From assembly GCA_040954595.2 (NCBI GenBank), contig CM082586.2, positions 2,728,001 to 2,792,000 on the forward strand: a stretch of DNA of 64,000 nucleotides, given 5' to 3'. The position numbers and the translations under genes are program-made. Origin of the DNA: Balanoglossus misakiensis (taxonomy: Eukaryota; Hemichordata). Shown here in pieces: positions 11,952 through 29,648 of the stretch (position 1 is the stretch's first letter; every line of letters begins with the position of its first letter). The notes beneath the pieces were generated by a model that worked only from the letters and a program-made list of their open reading frames with translations, was not told the DNA's origin and did not search any database.

Positions 11952-14900
11952 CTACACTTGCTGCGCGTTGCCGGCCGGTTGGCCATCAATGGCGGCCTGC
12001 GCACGCGCCCTGGCAGCTTCTTTCTGGGCTCTCTTGTAGGCCTTTCTGTATCTCTTCGGTGGTGGCGGGCAGCAGTAACAATACAAGCAGACTATGCTGA
12101 GGACGACGAGGATGATAGCACAGAGAATGCTGACGACGATGTCCACCACGCTCAGCGTACTAAACGGCTTCGACTTACCTGGGAACAGAGAAAATAATGA
12201 AGTGTTAAGGTTACCCAGCCATCGTTAATACTGACAATCTCCAGCTGTGGAAAGGCAGCGCAGCGCTGAATGGTCGGGCGATGTGCTAATTACGTGGTGC
12301 TAATTAACACAAGTAAATTAGCATATCGCTCCACCATCTGCGTTTCCACAACTGTGAATGGAGGGGCACATATTTATACACCAGAACTGTAAAGTATATC
12401 AAAGTTTCATGATTCGCTGAAACAGGGAGTGAGGAACTATTTGATTTCTGGGGGTGGTGGATTTTTGGAAGAAAAAGATTAGTGGCCGATGGTACTGAGG
12501 GAAAAATTCTTCCGCGATGCCTTGAGAGTAAAAAGTAGAACTTACAACAGGGGGAAAATGTTGTAACACTGGCTGAAAAAAATTTGCTGGCATACCCAAA
12601 TCCTCCCCTCCCCAGAAATCAAATGGTTCGCCCCTAAACATCCAGTCATCACTTACTGACAACACAGACTTCGTCCGATTCGTCACTGCCGTCACGGCAG
12701 TCTCTCCGGCCATCGCACGCTTCGTCACCTCTGATTTCGTCATCGCTTCTTCCCGAACACCGGAACGGGCAGGATCTGTCTGGATTACCACAGGAAGAAT
12801 ATCCTATACATAAATACTTACTCAGACAAGTTGCTGCCTATTCTCATGAAAGGAAAGTCTCGCATAAATTTAACAAACAAAATATCTGGCAGCTGAATAG
12901 CTGATCATAGTACTTTTGGCCAGTTTATCAGTATTTTCCTGTTTGTCAACCCCAGTTTCTTGTTATACACACTGGAGCTTGCGAACGCTCACTATTCTGC
13001 TTTTCAACACGATAGAAGTGATTGAAACAGACTTAACATTTCTGTGACAAACTTACTTCTTGTGAATCTGTAGTCTTCATCTGATCCGGCGAAACAATTC
13101 TGCACTCTGTCACAAGTCAATGAGTTATCGATGCACATCGATACATCGCCGTTTAGATTGTCTTGGCAAACAAAACAGCTGTCATCTAAAACAACAAAGA
13201 TACTTTTAGTGGGATTCGAGCGGGGTGTCTTGGCAAGGATTTCAAACGCTGGGTTAGACTCCACTCGTTTGTCCATGGTTCGGAAGTAAAGTACGGCACC
13301 CAAAACACGCCCTCTGGTGTCGACACTTCAACATTGATGGTTATACTGGACTCTTGTTGGTAATTCTTACTTTACCCAAAATAGCCTTTGCATGCACCGT
13401 CAGAACTCATTCAAATTTTTCTTAAGATTGGAAAAGATATTTCTCTTTGACAAAAATGGTCTTCCATTCGTTTAATTACAACTACATGCAACACTAATCT
13501 CACCTACCTTCCTTGTCAGTGAAAATGACGTATTTGAGTACAAATCTGATGTCTCCCTGTATTGTCGTATGGCTTATTATCAACTGCAAGGTGTTACCCT
13601 CCGTGTGGTATGGTTTCATCCAATCCGGTGGAGTGTCGCTTTCTAGGACTTCCCCACACAACATTTTAGGGGAGGTCAACTTCTTGCCTGCAGTGGGGTC
13701 GTTCAAGACCAGCGACCCGTACCTGCAGTCGGCGTTTTGCACCGGGAAATAAAAAGTCTGATCGGCGAATACGAAGGCGATGCGTTTATCGTCCGGCGCG
13801 CTCAGCGTCACTGTGCAGTTGGCGACCGCGTCCCCGGTCTGCCGTATGTTCACCGTGATGGTCCCGGCCGAAGCGTCTATCTCCTCCACTTTGGCAGTGT
13901 TCAATTTGCACTCGTCGATTTTGACTGAAAAAAGAAAATAGTTAAAAGAAGTCATTTTCAGCAACCATGGGTCACGCGTTTGCTCAATTCAAAGAAAAAC
14001 GAATTTGTAGATTCAAAAAATAACCATGAACCCACAGACTAATTTATATCGACTAAAAGCTTTTTTTAGTTCATTAACATTCAGGTCGACTGACGGTAAA
14101 GCCTTTACAGCTCGTGACCTGAATCTAGTACCTGTTCGTGGCGCATGTAGAAATATTCGGGTTAATGCTTCTCATATTATAACGCGACGACCAAATAATC
14201 AGAATATTCTCTTCACTCGTTAACCTGGATATGGTTTGCCCTAGAAAATTCATTCACACAGACTCACGATTTCTGTCATGAATTATTCAAATCAGGACGT
14301 AATGGTCACGGGGTCACTCTGAGTTACCTTATCGTCTCTTCTGTCTGACAGCGCCCATTTAATCAGATTAAATATGGAAGTTCACGCACCACTTGCAAGC
14401 ATTATAACATGGAACTGGGGCGATATATACGTGTACTGAAATAGTGTTTTAGCGTCTTAGGATCAGCAGACCATCCCTGTCATGCATAGACTCACACCAT
14501 AAGGAACGAGAGAAGAAATAAGCTGAGAACAGGGCGGCGTATGTTCATCAGATTTTTATTTTTTCTCTTCTCACTTTTTATGTAACGCCAAATCAAAATT
14601 GGCAACCAGTGAGGCAAATTCACATATTAAATTGCAATTGATTATTGTGAATAATGTGATAACCAAATGACGGATAATTGGCAGTGGGTTGTATTGTGCC
14701 AGAGAAAATAAGATTAGCGATCGCTACTGTTTGAATAAACTGAATAAACTTGGAATTTTGTTAATAGCAGTGATTAAAGTGCGCAGTCAACATTTCGAAA
14801 CGTACAGACGACCCCTTGCTGTGCGACTTAAGAGGGACTGCACTTATCCGCATGGTCGGCGAGGAAATGACTTCACAAGGAAGCAGTTTCAGGCGAAAAC

Positions 14901-17900
14901 AATTCAGAGATTTCAAATACATGTACATGTAAATAATTGATAAACAACTCGAACGATAAGAGTACGAACATCCTTTCTCTCCGGTAAGTACTCAACGTGA
15001 TATGCAAACGCCAAAAGCAAATGTACCGAGGTAGAACCATAGTTATTCGATAAGAATAAAATATTAATCTGGGATATTTGACGCGTTGTATCGATAAGTC
15101 AATAAACCTAATCCAATTTGACAGCACTGAATTGTGTTCTGGTGCAGACCTTGAACAATACACACATTTTTTAAAGTTCCAACTGGGAACGAAATCGAAG
15201 CAGATATTTATCACTACAGGAATCACTGGTGCTTTTCGGTAGCATATGTCACGTACACAATGAATTTGTCTTGATGTTTGACAGGGTTATCGATTACACT
15301 GCAAGAAACATGCAAATTCATTTACTGCCTTGAATCGGTGAATTTTGCGTTCGTGGGTGAATTTCTTCGTGAATTTGACAGATAAACCAGTTGATGTTCA
15401 GTGTGCTGAGAGTTTCCACCTTCGTTATTTATTGTCAGGTAAAATTCAACGTTAAAAGACAATCACGTTTTAATCACGAGCTTTCTTACACTTGAATCGG
15501 GTACTGTAAACAGACAGCAAAGCATGTACACGATATAGAAGCCATTCAACAGAACATTGACCACAAATCAACGTGACTTCCCGCGATTGCATCAACAGTC
15601 CATGCCGGCGGCGCAAAGCTTTCTCTTTCCTGTTTAAACAAGCAACTGACGTCACATGCAAATCCTGAAAGGATGAAACCGCACGTGCCATGGAAACCAG
15701 AGTTGCTTAGAAACTGACAGGTGAGTTAAGAGAGTCAAGATCGTGTTCAATGCCAACAGCGAGAGTAATTCTGGAACAAAGTTCCGCGCCAGACTCGCGA
15801 AGGGATTAATGCCCCACGAGCTTCATACGATGGGATTGGTATAAGTCCCCCCCCCCCCCTTTAACGGTCAACGACCATCGTCTGCTGTGCCTAGAAACTC
15901 GCTTTGCCGCTAAAACGATGCATCCTGAAGCTATATGCTGGCTCCTAGGTGACGTCAGAATAAAGAGATGTGCAATCAATCACTAAAGCACACGACACGT
16001 ACGTTGTGCGTGCAAAGAATACGAAATGCAATCCTTACAGCAAGAATTCGATGGGTGTGTAAAACTATCCATTAGAAAATTTTAAAACACAATTCCTACA
16101 TTTTCTCTTATTTTTTGTCGAATCGATACAAGAGGCAGTAAAAATCATCCCCTAAGCACGGACAGAGATATATTCTTGGACTATTAAAATGAAATTGTTC
16201 CAGGTTATAAGCAGAGGTAATTTTATTTCAAACATGGCGGTCTGAATCACGATTTGGTTGTGATTATAAAGATAATTGAGCAGTGACACATCGTCTCCCT
16301 GTTCGTTCATGCCCGTGGGTGTAATGATATAATTTCCCAACAGAATTTTGCCTATAATGATCAAGTAAAATGGATGTATCTTACAATGTCCACGGATAAC
16401 AGTTTCCGATTTCTTTAAGAATTGTTTTTTTTTTATTTCAACTGCGTGTACGTGTCGATTGAGATAATTCGGTGATTTGTTCATACGTCATGCATGACTG
16501 TCTTGTCGCTGTGTCATCCGCACGCATCAGTAAAATGTACATGAAAAGAGACAAGGAAACGCGCCGCTCGCGCTTATCTGCGTCATTCACACCACAGTAT
16601 GCCTCCATCATGTCGGTTTCACTACTGCGTCCTGTCGATTTCAACGACAGGCCGCGCTGAAATGGACACCGAGAGATGACAGCGACACAGACGTTTAATA
16701 TCCAGGATTTCTCCCACCTGGTGCCCTTGTTGTCAATAAAACGCACGATTGACATTTTGGACGCAGAGCTGAGTCGAGAACGTGAAATGTCAGGAGAACG
16801 CGCCTGTCGTGTTTTTTCTCTCCATCTTGCGTGCATTAATAGCACAGGCAGATATATCCCTGTCATCCATCAACGTCGACCTTGCCTGTACTAGTAGATG
16901 TTAGATTATAAAAAAGCATCAGCGCTTGAGCGAATGGCCAATTTAACAACGGGGTTGGTTTTACAAGGAAGGTAATAATGCCACTCGAAATGCCCTGATA
17001 GCAGTTCTTCAGTCCCCGAAGCCATTTTTCAATCTAGATCTCTTAGAAACACCTGTGAAGATGCCTTTCTTGGGGTTTAATGTGTGCCATTCTGAAAGCT
17101 CTCCGCTTCAATCCATTATGTTCAGTCCTAATAATGTCGCGTTTGCAGACACTCTCAAGTGAAAGTGCGTGGGATGTCTGAAAAACAAGGGTCTGAGATC
17201 ACGCAGGTTGAACGTGGGAAGAGACAGAAAACTGTACTGTTCTGAATTGATGACACAAAAGTGTCGGATAAAAGTGTCTGAAGCCCTGTCCCTTTGAGAA
17301 CGAAATTATTGGGATTCGGCTAGTAAAACGGAGAACGTTTCCTGGCATTTTCTTTTGATTCCCCTACGAAAGGACTTTGAATTGCACCGAGCACATGGTT
17401 GGACACAGCATGGTATATAATCGCGGAGACATTTATTCCTTCGTGCTGTAAAACTTTCGATAAAACGGAATGCTTAATTATAATCAAGGTTTATATGCGC
17501 AATCTCTGTGACCAGTCTAAGGTTCCATCGTAAGGTGTTATAAAATAAACGAATAAAATGGAATCTTGTTTGCGATTCGTGTGCCAACAGTTATGTGTGG
17601 TCAATCGACCAATAGGCAGCGTCGTTTCTCCTGTAAAGATGTATTTCAAATTATAATTGACCTCGACAATACACACAATTCCGGGAATTATACAGGCCTA
17701 GCACAGATAAGGGTCAAATATCACGAACAGTGGCGAATTTACATTAAATGCTCGTCAGACATTCACATTAACTGCTAATCAAACATTGCTAATTGGTCTA
17801 ACTCTTAATAGGTTTATTAGTATGTTTGTTTTATCAACTAAATTCATATGAAAACACACTGGTAGGACAATCAGTGCGTTTTCACTGTCGACTAATTATG

Positions 17901-19649
17901 CACTAGATGACGCTGGCAGAGATACGGTCGTAATGTCGATCGCCTTGATATATTACCCTCGGATTTTGTGCGTTCCGGTAATCTGACGTCAAATTAAACC
18001 GAACAGTTTCGTTTACGGTCGCAGTAAACCGATTTACGACGGTTTATAATTCTTCTGCTTCTTTCTAAGTGCTAAAATCCGACCGTTTTTCGAAATTTCC
18101 ACCAGACGCGTCAGTGCTTTGAGTCATCCATATGCGTGATGTTGCGCGCTTTAATGTACACGAGACGAAAGGCAAATTGTGTTATTCATTTCTCGGGTTC
18201 AACGAATAATTGACCCGAACAAATCCCCGCACGATTTATTACCGAGTCGGAAGGTATAATTTTCTCCGATTTAAACACAGAGAGTAGAAGCTGGCCTGTT
18301 TTGTATATTTTTTAAATCCTTTGCTTCGTTTACAGATATACTAAATTCTCAAAAAATCCACCCGCAGAACGGAAATTAAAAATAAACAGCCGTCGAAAGT
18401 GAAATTGTGAGATTGCGATCTGGTTAATAGATAGTTTACATAACGCATTCTGCTTACACCACGCCCAATAACAGCGAAATTCAATCTCCTCTCGGGTGCG
18501 GGGATTATGACGTCAGGTTATATCGATTGGGCGATAAATTTTGCTACCAGCCAATGACGACGAACGTGTTTGTTTCAATAAACGTCCATATGTTGGTCAT
18601 GCAAGAATGCGCACTCGTTTCTCGATGACGTAATAACAATTATCACTACAGTGCCAGAAAATTAGTACCACCTGGAGTTTTTAGTTGTTAATTGAATTTT
18701 GTCAATAAGATTACACCTTTCCGAAACTTGATTACACCACGGATACATTTACTTGTAAACTGATTTTAGAAAGAGAAAACCACACGTGTTTATTAAGCGT
18801 TGGATTCATGTCGGTGTTTTACTGGAAATTGCGCACATGTAAGTGCACGGGGTTCTTGTCTCGTCGACAACGCGTGTCTGTCGTCTTTTTAGACGTGTTT
18901 GCCTTCAAAAGTGGCTTGCAATTAAGCCGTAAACAAATCTAGTGCATTGTGGGACAATATGCCAACAGAGATGAGATTCACAAAACTGACAAAGAACTCA
19001 TCAAAGCCGTTATCTTTACAGACAAAAAATCGGCGAGGTCGTCATCAAAATACACGAAATAATTGGATGTTTCCGGCGATAGAGATGAGGTCGTTAGGGG
19101 AATCGGTAACTAGGGCAAAATACGACATAAAACGAATGCGCACATATTTATCAGGAAAAGGGGGCAGGCACCTTAATTGGCATAGATCGTATTTGAAAAC
19201 ACACACAACCTAACAAGAGCTCGTAACCTCATTGTGCCGATAAAAGTCTAATTTATTAGAATTCTGAAATTATCCCTTGATGGGATATTTTCTTTACTAT
19301 CGACAAAGTTACTATAAATATTTTTTTTCACTCACTGTCTTAGGATTAATAGAAAAAATACCTTTCGTTACTTATAATGTACTTTAAGGAAGGTAAATGT
19401 ACTTTCATTGTGACCCCGATTGCGATAAGAATTATGCTAATATCACATAAAGAAGTAAGTATGTGAGAAGAATTCTTAATGTTAATAGGTATTAATTTAA
19501 AAGTAATTTTTGCCATTTTTGAATTCACCTTCTGGTGCGATTTTACTTTTAAAATTGTACTCACCGTATCTGTATGACTGGGTGTCTGCAAAAACAATTG
19601 GTAACACCCAAAGTGCGATCACGGTCCATGCCCCGGCGAGCGAACACAT
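11952..19649 (-). CDS. CUB and LDL-receptor class A domain single-pass membrane protein (LDLRAD2-like)
   Basis: Five exons join in phase: 19565-19649, 13508-13924, 13057-13185, 12657-12779 and 11952-12178 (981 nt, 326 aa). Residues 1-21 form a signal peptide ending in a VFA-DTQ-like cleavage site. ATG codons at 19688 or 19709 would lengthen it upstream. Residues 29-167 resemble a CUB domain (a C-x3-GSLVLND core, an LCGE block, then a final beta strand ending in YVIF). Residues 168-210 and 211-251 are two LDLa modules; the second has the Ca-binding DGRRDCRDGSDESDE signature, while the first ends SDED and is more divergent. A transmembrane helix (about 261-283) is followed by a CC-rich, PPPP-bearing, basic cytoplasmic tail. 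All introns are phase 1, typical of shuffled extracellular modules. The domain order is closest to LDLRAD2 or NETO-type proteins; ligand and function are unknown. Confidence 0.85.
13925..19564 (-). other. Large first intron of the CUB/LDLa gene; candidate regulatory intron
   Basis: No convincing exon lies in these 5.6 kb. The open frames seen are short and lack family features. The intron carries four perfect TGACGTCA palindromes (15647-15654, 15950-15957, 17984-17991, 18508-18515) and a C13 run at 15847. The stretch 17940-18620 is relatively rich in CpG, CCAAT-like and CRE-like words, so an enhancer or alternative promoter is possible. That is inference from motif content only. Confidence 0.5.
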
Positions 19650-19709
19650 CGCCGAAACGTGCCAAGCGAGAATTCCTCCGAACCGCATCTCTATACCGGC
19701 GCGGCACAC

Positions 19710-22239
19710 AGCGAAAGTATTCTGATCACGGTGCGGCTGATCGAAGGGTCAAGGAAAAGCCGGTGTCTACCTGAAGCTGGCGTTGTTCTTCGCCCGTGCC
19801 ATATTGGTCGTCATGGAAACTGGTCCTCAAAGCCTGCGCGTGTTCGGAGCACAATTTTCGGAACTGGGGTATTTGGGTCGGGTTTCGGTGGGGTGAATCC
19901 GCATCAGTGACTGCGCACAGGTAATGAAATCAGAGGGGGCCTTCCCGAGCAGACCCTTTAGCTGCGTGATTAATTCTCGAGACCACCCTAGAACATCATT
20001 GAAAACAGTATGGCTGACACGAGGATACTCATCAAGCACATCTACTGTTACATTTTTTCCATATCTTAGTTGGCAGAGAGTTTAACGTTTATGTTGAATT
20101 TCAAATAGTGATAAATGCTCAGATATTTTGAAGTTTTTGGGCCAATAAGCATATGAAATTGATGCGATTTTGTTTGTTATATAACTACAACAAAAGGGAA
20201 TGTTCATGCAAATTAAACCAGGCGCAAGGTAACATACAATCGTCTTTTCAAGAACAGTTTCGATATCAGACGCAGCGTTCTGTGTGACCAGCAAAGATTA
20301 TAATATATAAGGTCGGCGGAAACGCGTGAGAGCGTATTCTGTCTGCAGATGAGGGCCACACACTTTCATTTAATTCCCGTCATCTCAACCTTTTAATGAA
20401 GCAATTCATCTCGGGAGGCCAATTGCCCTAATTGTTATTCTCCTGACGGCCACAATATTTCCATCCTCAATCGAAATTCATCACTTCTGTTCTCAATTGC
20501 TTCCACTCTCCCGTTGCCCTGGTGACAGAGGCCCGCCCTGTCGGATTTGCAATTACCATTCTATAGCCTAATAAGGGAGCTTCCATTCATCGCCAATGGG
20601 TGGGGCCACGGGGGTCTCTTTTTTCTCCAAACAGTCCTTGCATAGTATCAGGGATTATCTTTGCCTCACCCTCTATCGCATTATCTGAAAGCTTCCTCAT
20701 CTATCACTGTCTATATTTCAATAAGCGGCTTTGTATTTTGCATTCCTAATGGGAGATGGGGAACATTTCCCATGATAATGAACATGACCTTGAAATTGTC
20801 ATTCTCCATTGCAGGAAATCGATACGAGAATGTGATCACTATCGCTAGGTCGATTCATTAAACCTTTACATGTACATGGACTTGAAATTATCGGTCATGA
20901 CGTGAAAGGGGATTATCTTCCCTTCATATTTTGCAGTTGCAAGATCCCCTGGGACCCCCTTAGCACATATGGTGGCGAAAAAGAATGAAATATGCCATGT
21001 TATTAATTTGGAGAATGCAGTCATGCGTGATATATTATCTATGTTGTGTTCGTTCAAAAGTTAATATTGTTTCAGGTAGGACTTTACACATCTAGTTCCT
21101 GATTTTATATTTTCCATTTGATTAATTGATAGATTGATTGATTGATTGGTTGATTGATTAATCATAAAGCCAGCCACAACCTACATGTGTACATAATTTT
21201 ATTGCGTTATTCTGAAAACATCCATTGACACAAAGTGAAACGTGAATACTCACAAAAGTCCTGCACACAGTGCCACACAGAAAGCACATCAAAACTTGGA
21301 CCACACAGTCGCCCACTGGTGACTCAATTCCTACCAAAATCTTTAATATTCAACAGAAATTACTCTCTGTCACAAATTTATATATAATATGCTTTCATCT
21401 GAAACTACATGAAAGCGTTCATCTTAATTTTTGGTGTACATTGATATATACAATATTATATTGACTAGTCCTTTGTAAATTATTCTCACAATTCTGACTA
21501 ATCTGAACAGAACCAAAGATGGCTGTCTGGAAAGAAATTTGAGAGGGCACAACAAGTCAATAAGAACTAACTTTGTGTTGTTGCTATCCATTACTTTCTG
21601 TAATTTTGTTACAAACATAGATTTTTATAATTCTGTGACATTGATCACTCAGAAGAAATTAATCAGTGACTCACAATCTCTAAATATTTTTTCATGAAAA
21701 TATTATTTTTCTTAATTTTTCTAAATAGGCACTGGGTGATGTGATTTTTTGTCTGACGTATTTTACATAGAAAACAAGTCCAGTATATATTACAATGTTA
21801 GCAGGGTTCTTTTATTATTACGACCACATCTTTCATTATGCATGCAAGGCTCGTACTTAGAGTCTAAATTAATATAGCTGATTCCCACATCATAAACATT
21901 TCACTGAGGTTGAAATAAAATTTATGGTTTTCAGTGAAATCTCAAGTAAGTGATATCTATTGTACACTGTCTAAAATTTGGAAAATCTCAAGATTAAAAT
22001 TTAACGAAATAGAGCAGATTTGGTATAATATAATCAACAAGTCCACAGAAAGAAAATTTCACAGTTGCCATAGATACGACATGGACAGGCACCATTACCA
22101 GTAAATATGCCAGATTATTCATATTCAAATCAGTATGACAATTTAAAGTTACGTAATAAAATATATCTCTGCCCCAGGAAGGATGATAAATCTAGTTTTA
22201 CTGTACTCCCCTGTTGATGTATTTTGAATTCGTAGTAAA
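19710..22239. other. Intergenic region: CUB/LDLa promoter side and TTC39C 3' UTR
   Basis: No coding exon was recognised. The left part lies upstream of the CUB/LDLa gene. From about 22239 leftward it should be the TTC39C 3' UTR. AATAAA on the minus strand occurs at 21811-21816 and 21198-21203. A (TTGA)n-type microsatellite occupies about 21119-21163. The stretch 20330-20860 is rich in TAAT and ATTA words and looks like conserved non-coding DNA, but I cannot test conservation here. Confidence 0.4.
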
Positions 22240-27686
<5,447 letters not shown>

Positions 27687-28279
27687 GTTGACGGCTTGTT
27701 TCGATTTCTGCGACTCCCCTAGGCAATATAGAGCTCCAGAAGAATCCGAAGCTGGTCGGAATAGACGCTTTAAAGGGTAAGTACTCAAATATTTACGAAG
27801 ACAGAACAGTTCAGTTGCATAACACCAATCGCCATATTCATCGCTCTGAGATACGAGGTCAAGGGTTATAGGTCAAAGTTGAATTGTCACCTGACATGAC
27901 ATCGACATGCAATGGCGCTGGGCAAAACAAGATGCATAGGTCGTAGAATCGAATGTGCCTGATTTTCACTGACTCTGACGTCTGCAAGCTCAATGATCTC
28001 ATAGGTTGGGGCTCCATTGTGTCACCTTTTTCGAGAGGTTTGTATCAGTATTGTAGCGGGTCCGTAGCCCCACACTTTCCCACCAATAATTGTTGGGGAA
28101 GTGGTGGGGCTGTACGGACCCGCATCCACAGCATATAGGAATGACTACACTTCAGCAAATCGCAATTGATTGGGTTTGTGATCCTCTTATAGCCACATCA
28201 TGTGTGTGACACCATCTTTCTGACATGAATTACGCCCTTGTTAAACTTAGACATTGACTTTATGTCCCATTTTAGAATA
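27687..28279. promoter_or_regulatory. Putative bidirectional promoter, TTC39C / GEMIN7
   Basis: The two start codons diverge from either side of this 593-bp interval, so the transcription starts and 5' UTRs of both genes must lie here or be spliced in. No TATA box is evident. A 68-bp hairpin sits in the middle (28056-28123). A good acceptor (CCCATTTTAG, ending at 28274) just before the GEMIN7 ATG suggests a 5'-UTR intron. Confidence 0.5.
28056..28123. repeat. 68-bp near-perfect hairpin between TTC39C and GEMIN7
   Basis: The left arm starts GCGGGTCCGTA and the right arm ends TACGGACCCGC. The interior also pairs (GCCCCAC with GTGGGGC, and CTTTCCCACCAA with TTGGGGAAG) around an AATAAT loop. The stem is GC-rich against an AT-rich background, which suggests either a tiny inverted-repeat transposon relic or a structured regulatory element. 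Confidence 0.8.
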
Positions 28280-28597
28280 ATGGCAGAAGAGACTGTTGCC
28301 ATAGATACAGACAACACAGATGACCAGGCAGCCAGAGCATTTCTGAGGAGGAGATTCCTGGAGGCGTTGGTTGCTATGGGCAACAAGAGAGTGGAGTTCA
28401 GCATGCACGGCCACACCAAAGTGACAGCTGTGTTCGGTACATCAGACATTGATATCATGCACTTTCAAGTGTCGAACTTACAGACACCCATTGGAGTACA
28501 GGATGAAGCATTGCTTCGTTGCTCGGACATTATCTCATTCACCTTTGACGCCAAGAGCTCGCAAATGCAACAGATGACAAGTCCAGCAAAGACATAG
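28280..28597 (+). CDS. GEMIN7: Gem-associated protein 7 (SMN complex)
   Basis: One coding exon gives 105 aa from the ATG at 28280. An in-frame ATG at 28262 would add six residues but lies across a probable splice acceptor. The family block SNLQTPIGVQDEALLRCSD, followed by IISFTF, is nearly identical to human GEMIN7. RAFLRRRFLEALVAM and the following beta strands complete the Sm-like fold (about residues 12-90). GEMIN7 pairs with GEMIN6 as an Sm-protein surrogate in the SMN complex during cytoplasmic snRNP assembly. The N-terminus is shorter than the human protein (131 aa) and the C-terminus carries a short Ser/Gln-rich extension. Confidence 0.93.
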   Translation: MAEETVAIDTDNTDDQAARAFLRRRFLEALVAMGNKRVEFSMHGHTKVTAVFGTSDIDIMHFQVSNLQTPIGVQDEALLRCSDIISFTFDAKSSQMQQMTSPAKT

Positions 28598-28925
28598 AAC
28601 TTGTGTGATATACTTCTTGCCTTTTCGGTGTTGGCACAAAGGATTTCAGTTTCAAATTCTTTTAATGAGTAATGATAATCAACTTGTGTACTGTACATGT
28701 ACATGTATTGTCAGAAAGTCATTTTCTGAGTAAAGATATGAATAGTACAAATTGTGCATGTTGTATCTGCTTCTATGGCCATTTTCTGCCACACATACGT
28801 ACAGACACACACATCCCTCCCATGAACACACTATACAAGATAACCACAGCTTAACAGAATCATATTCAGTCACTTTATTTCAGTGTGTAGATTTTATGTT
28901 ACACACAAAATTCAGTTTTCTACAA

Positions 28926-28931
28926 AATAAA
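28926..28931 (+). promoter_or_regulatory. GEMIN7 polyadenylation signal
   Basis: AATAAA lies 329 bp downstream of the GEMIN7 stop codon, giving a 3' UTR of about 350 nt. Confidence 0.6.
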
Positions 28932-29578
28932 ATTGTCAATGAAAAAAAAGGAATTCCCAAGAGAACATGATCACATTTCCATATTTTTTTGCTTGTTAAA
29001 AGGTATTGAAAAACTGATACAACCATGTCTCGGAATGGCTACAAGTTGTTAGAATTCCCACATTTGGCGATATATACAGACAAGACACTGTACTGATCAT
29101 ACTACTGATATGCTTTTATTGCCCCCCCCCCCTCAGAATTACGCTAACTTTGACTGGAGTTTGAATTGTAGAAAGAGTTCAGGCATACATGCGACTCTAT
29201 CTGGAGTCTACTATTTCCATCTGTTCAGTCTAACCACATGGTACATTGAAATGACTAGCCACATTAGCTTCAAGGTGCAGGGAAATGGCTCTCTAATATA
29301 ACCCCAAGAGAACTCTTGCTTTTGCTACACACTTTTAAATGTGAAGTTTAACTTTTCGAAAGGTCCTTGTGTGTGAAACAGGTTTCTGTAAAGTTTAATA
29401 AGTCCAATACTACATAACAACAAAAGAAAGGACCAACCGCCCAACTTTTTTGTGCCAAGAGATGAAAATACAAACAAAATATAAATGTTACAAGTCTGAA
29501 ACCATTATTGCATTGCACTGTTGCTTTCTGATGATAAAGTTAGTCAACATCCGAGTTTATGAGAAAAAAAAATGAATA

Positions 29579-29648
29579 GGACCCTCCCACCCCTATATTT
29601 TTATACATGGATCCAGCCTCACCATAGAAAACAATAAGGGACGGACCA
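29579..29648. mobile_element. Degenerate copy E of the TTAA inverted-repeat element
   Basis: The core CAGCCTCACCATAGAAAACA and a following GGACGGACC recall copy A. The terminal repeats have decayed to GGACCCTCCCACCCC on the left. It lies in the KIAA0319L 3' region. Confidence 0.5.

Noticed and set aside
16152-16894. Overlapping frames of 62-142 codons in the CUB/LDLa first intron
   Set aside because: They lie on both strands over the same DNA, lack domain signatures and show no splice-compatible continuation.
18947-19213. 88-codon plus-strand frame rich in Arg, Lys and Thr
   Set aside because: The first codon is TTG, there is no conserved motif, and it lies in the intron next to the CUB/LDLa first exon.
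27687-27788. Longer TTC39C N-terminus upstream of 27686
   Set aside because: The frame is open but has no ATG before the upstream stop, and starting at MMTEDTQ already gives a family-like length. It is better read as 5' UTR unless an upstream exon is shown.
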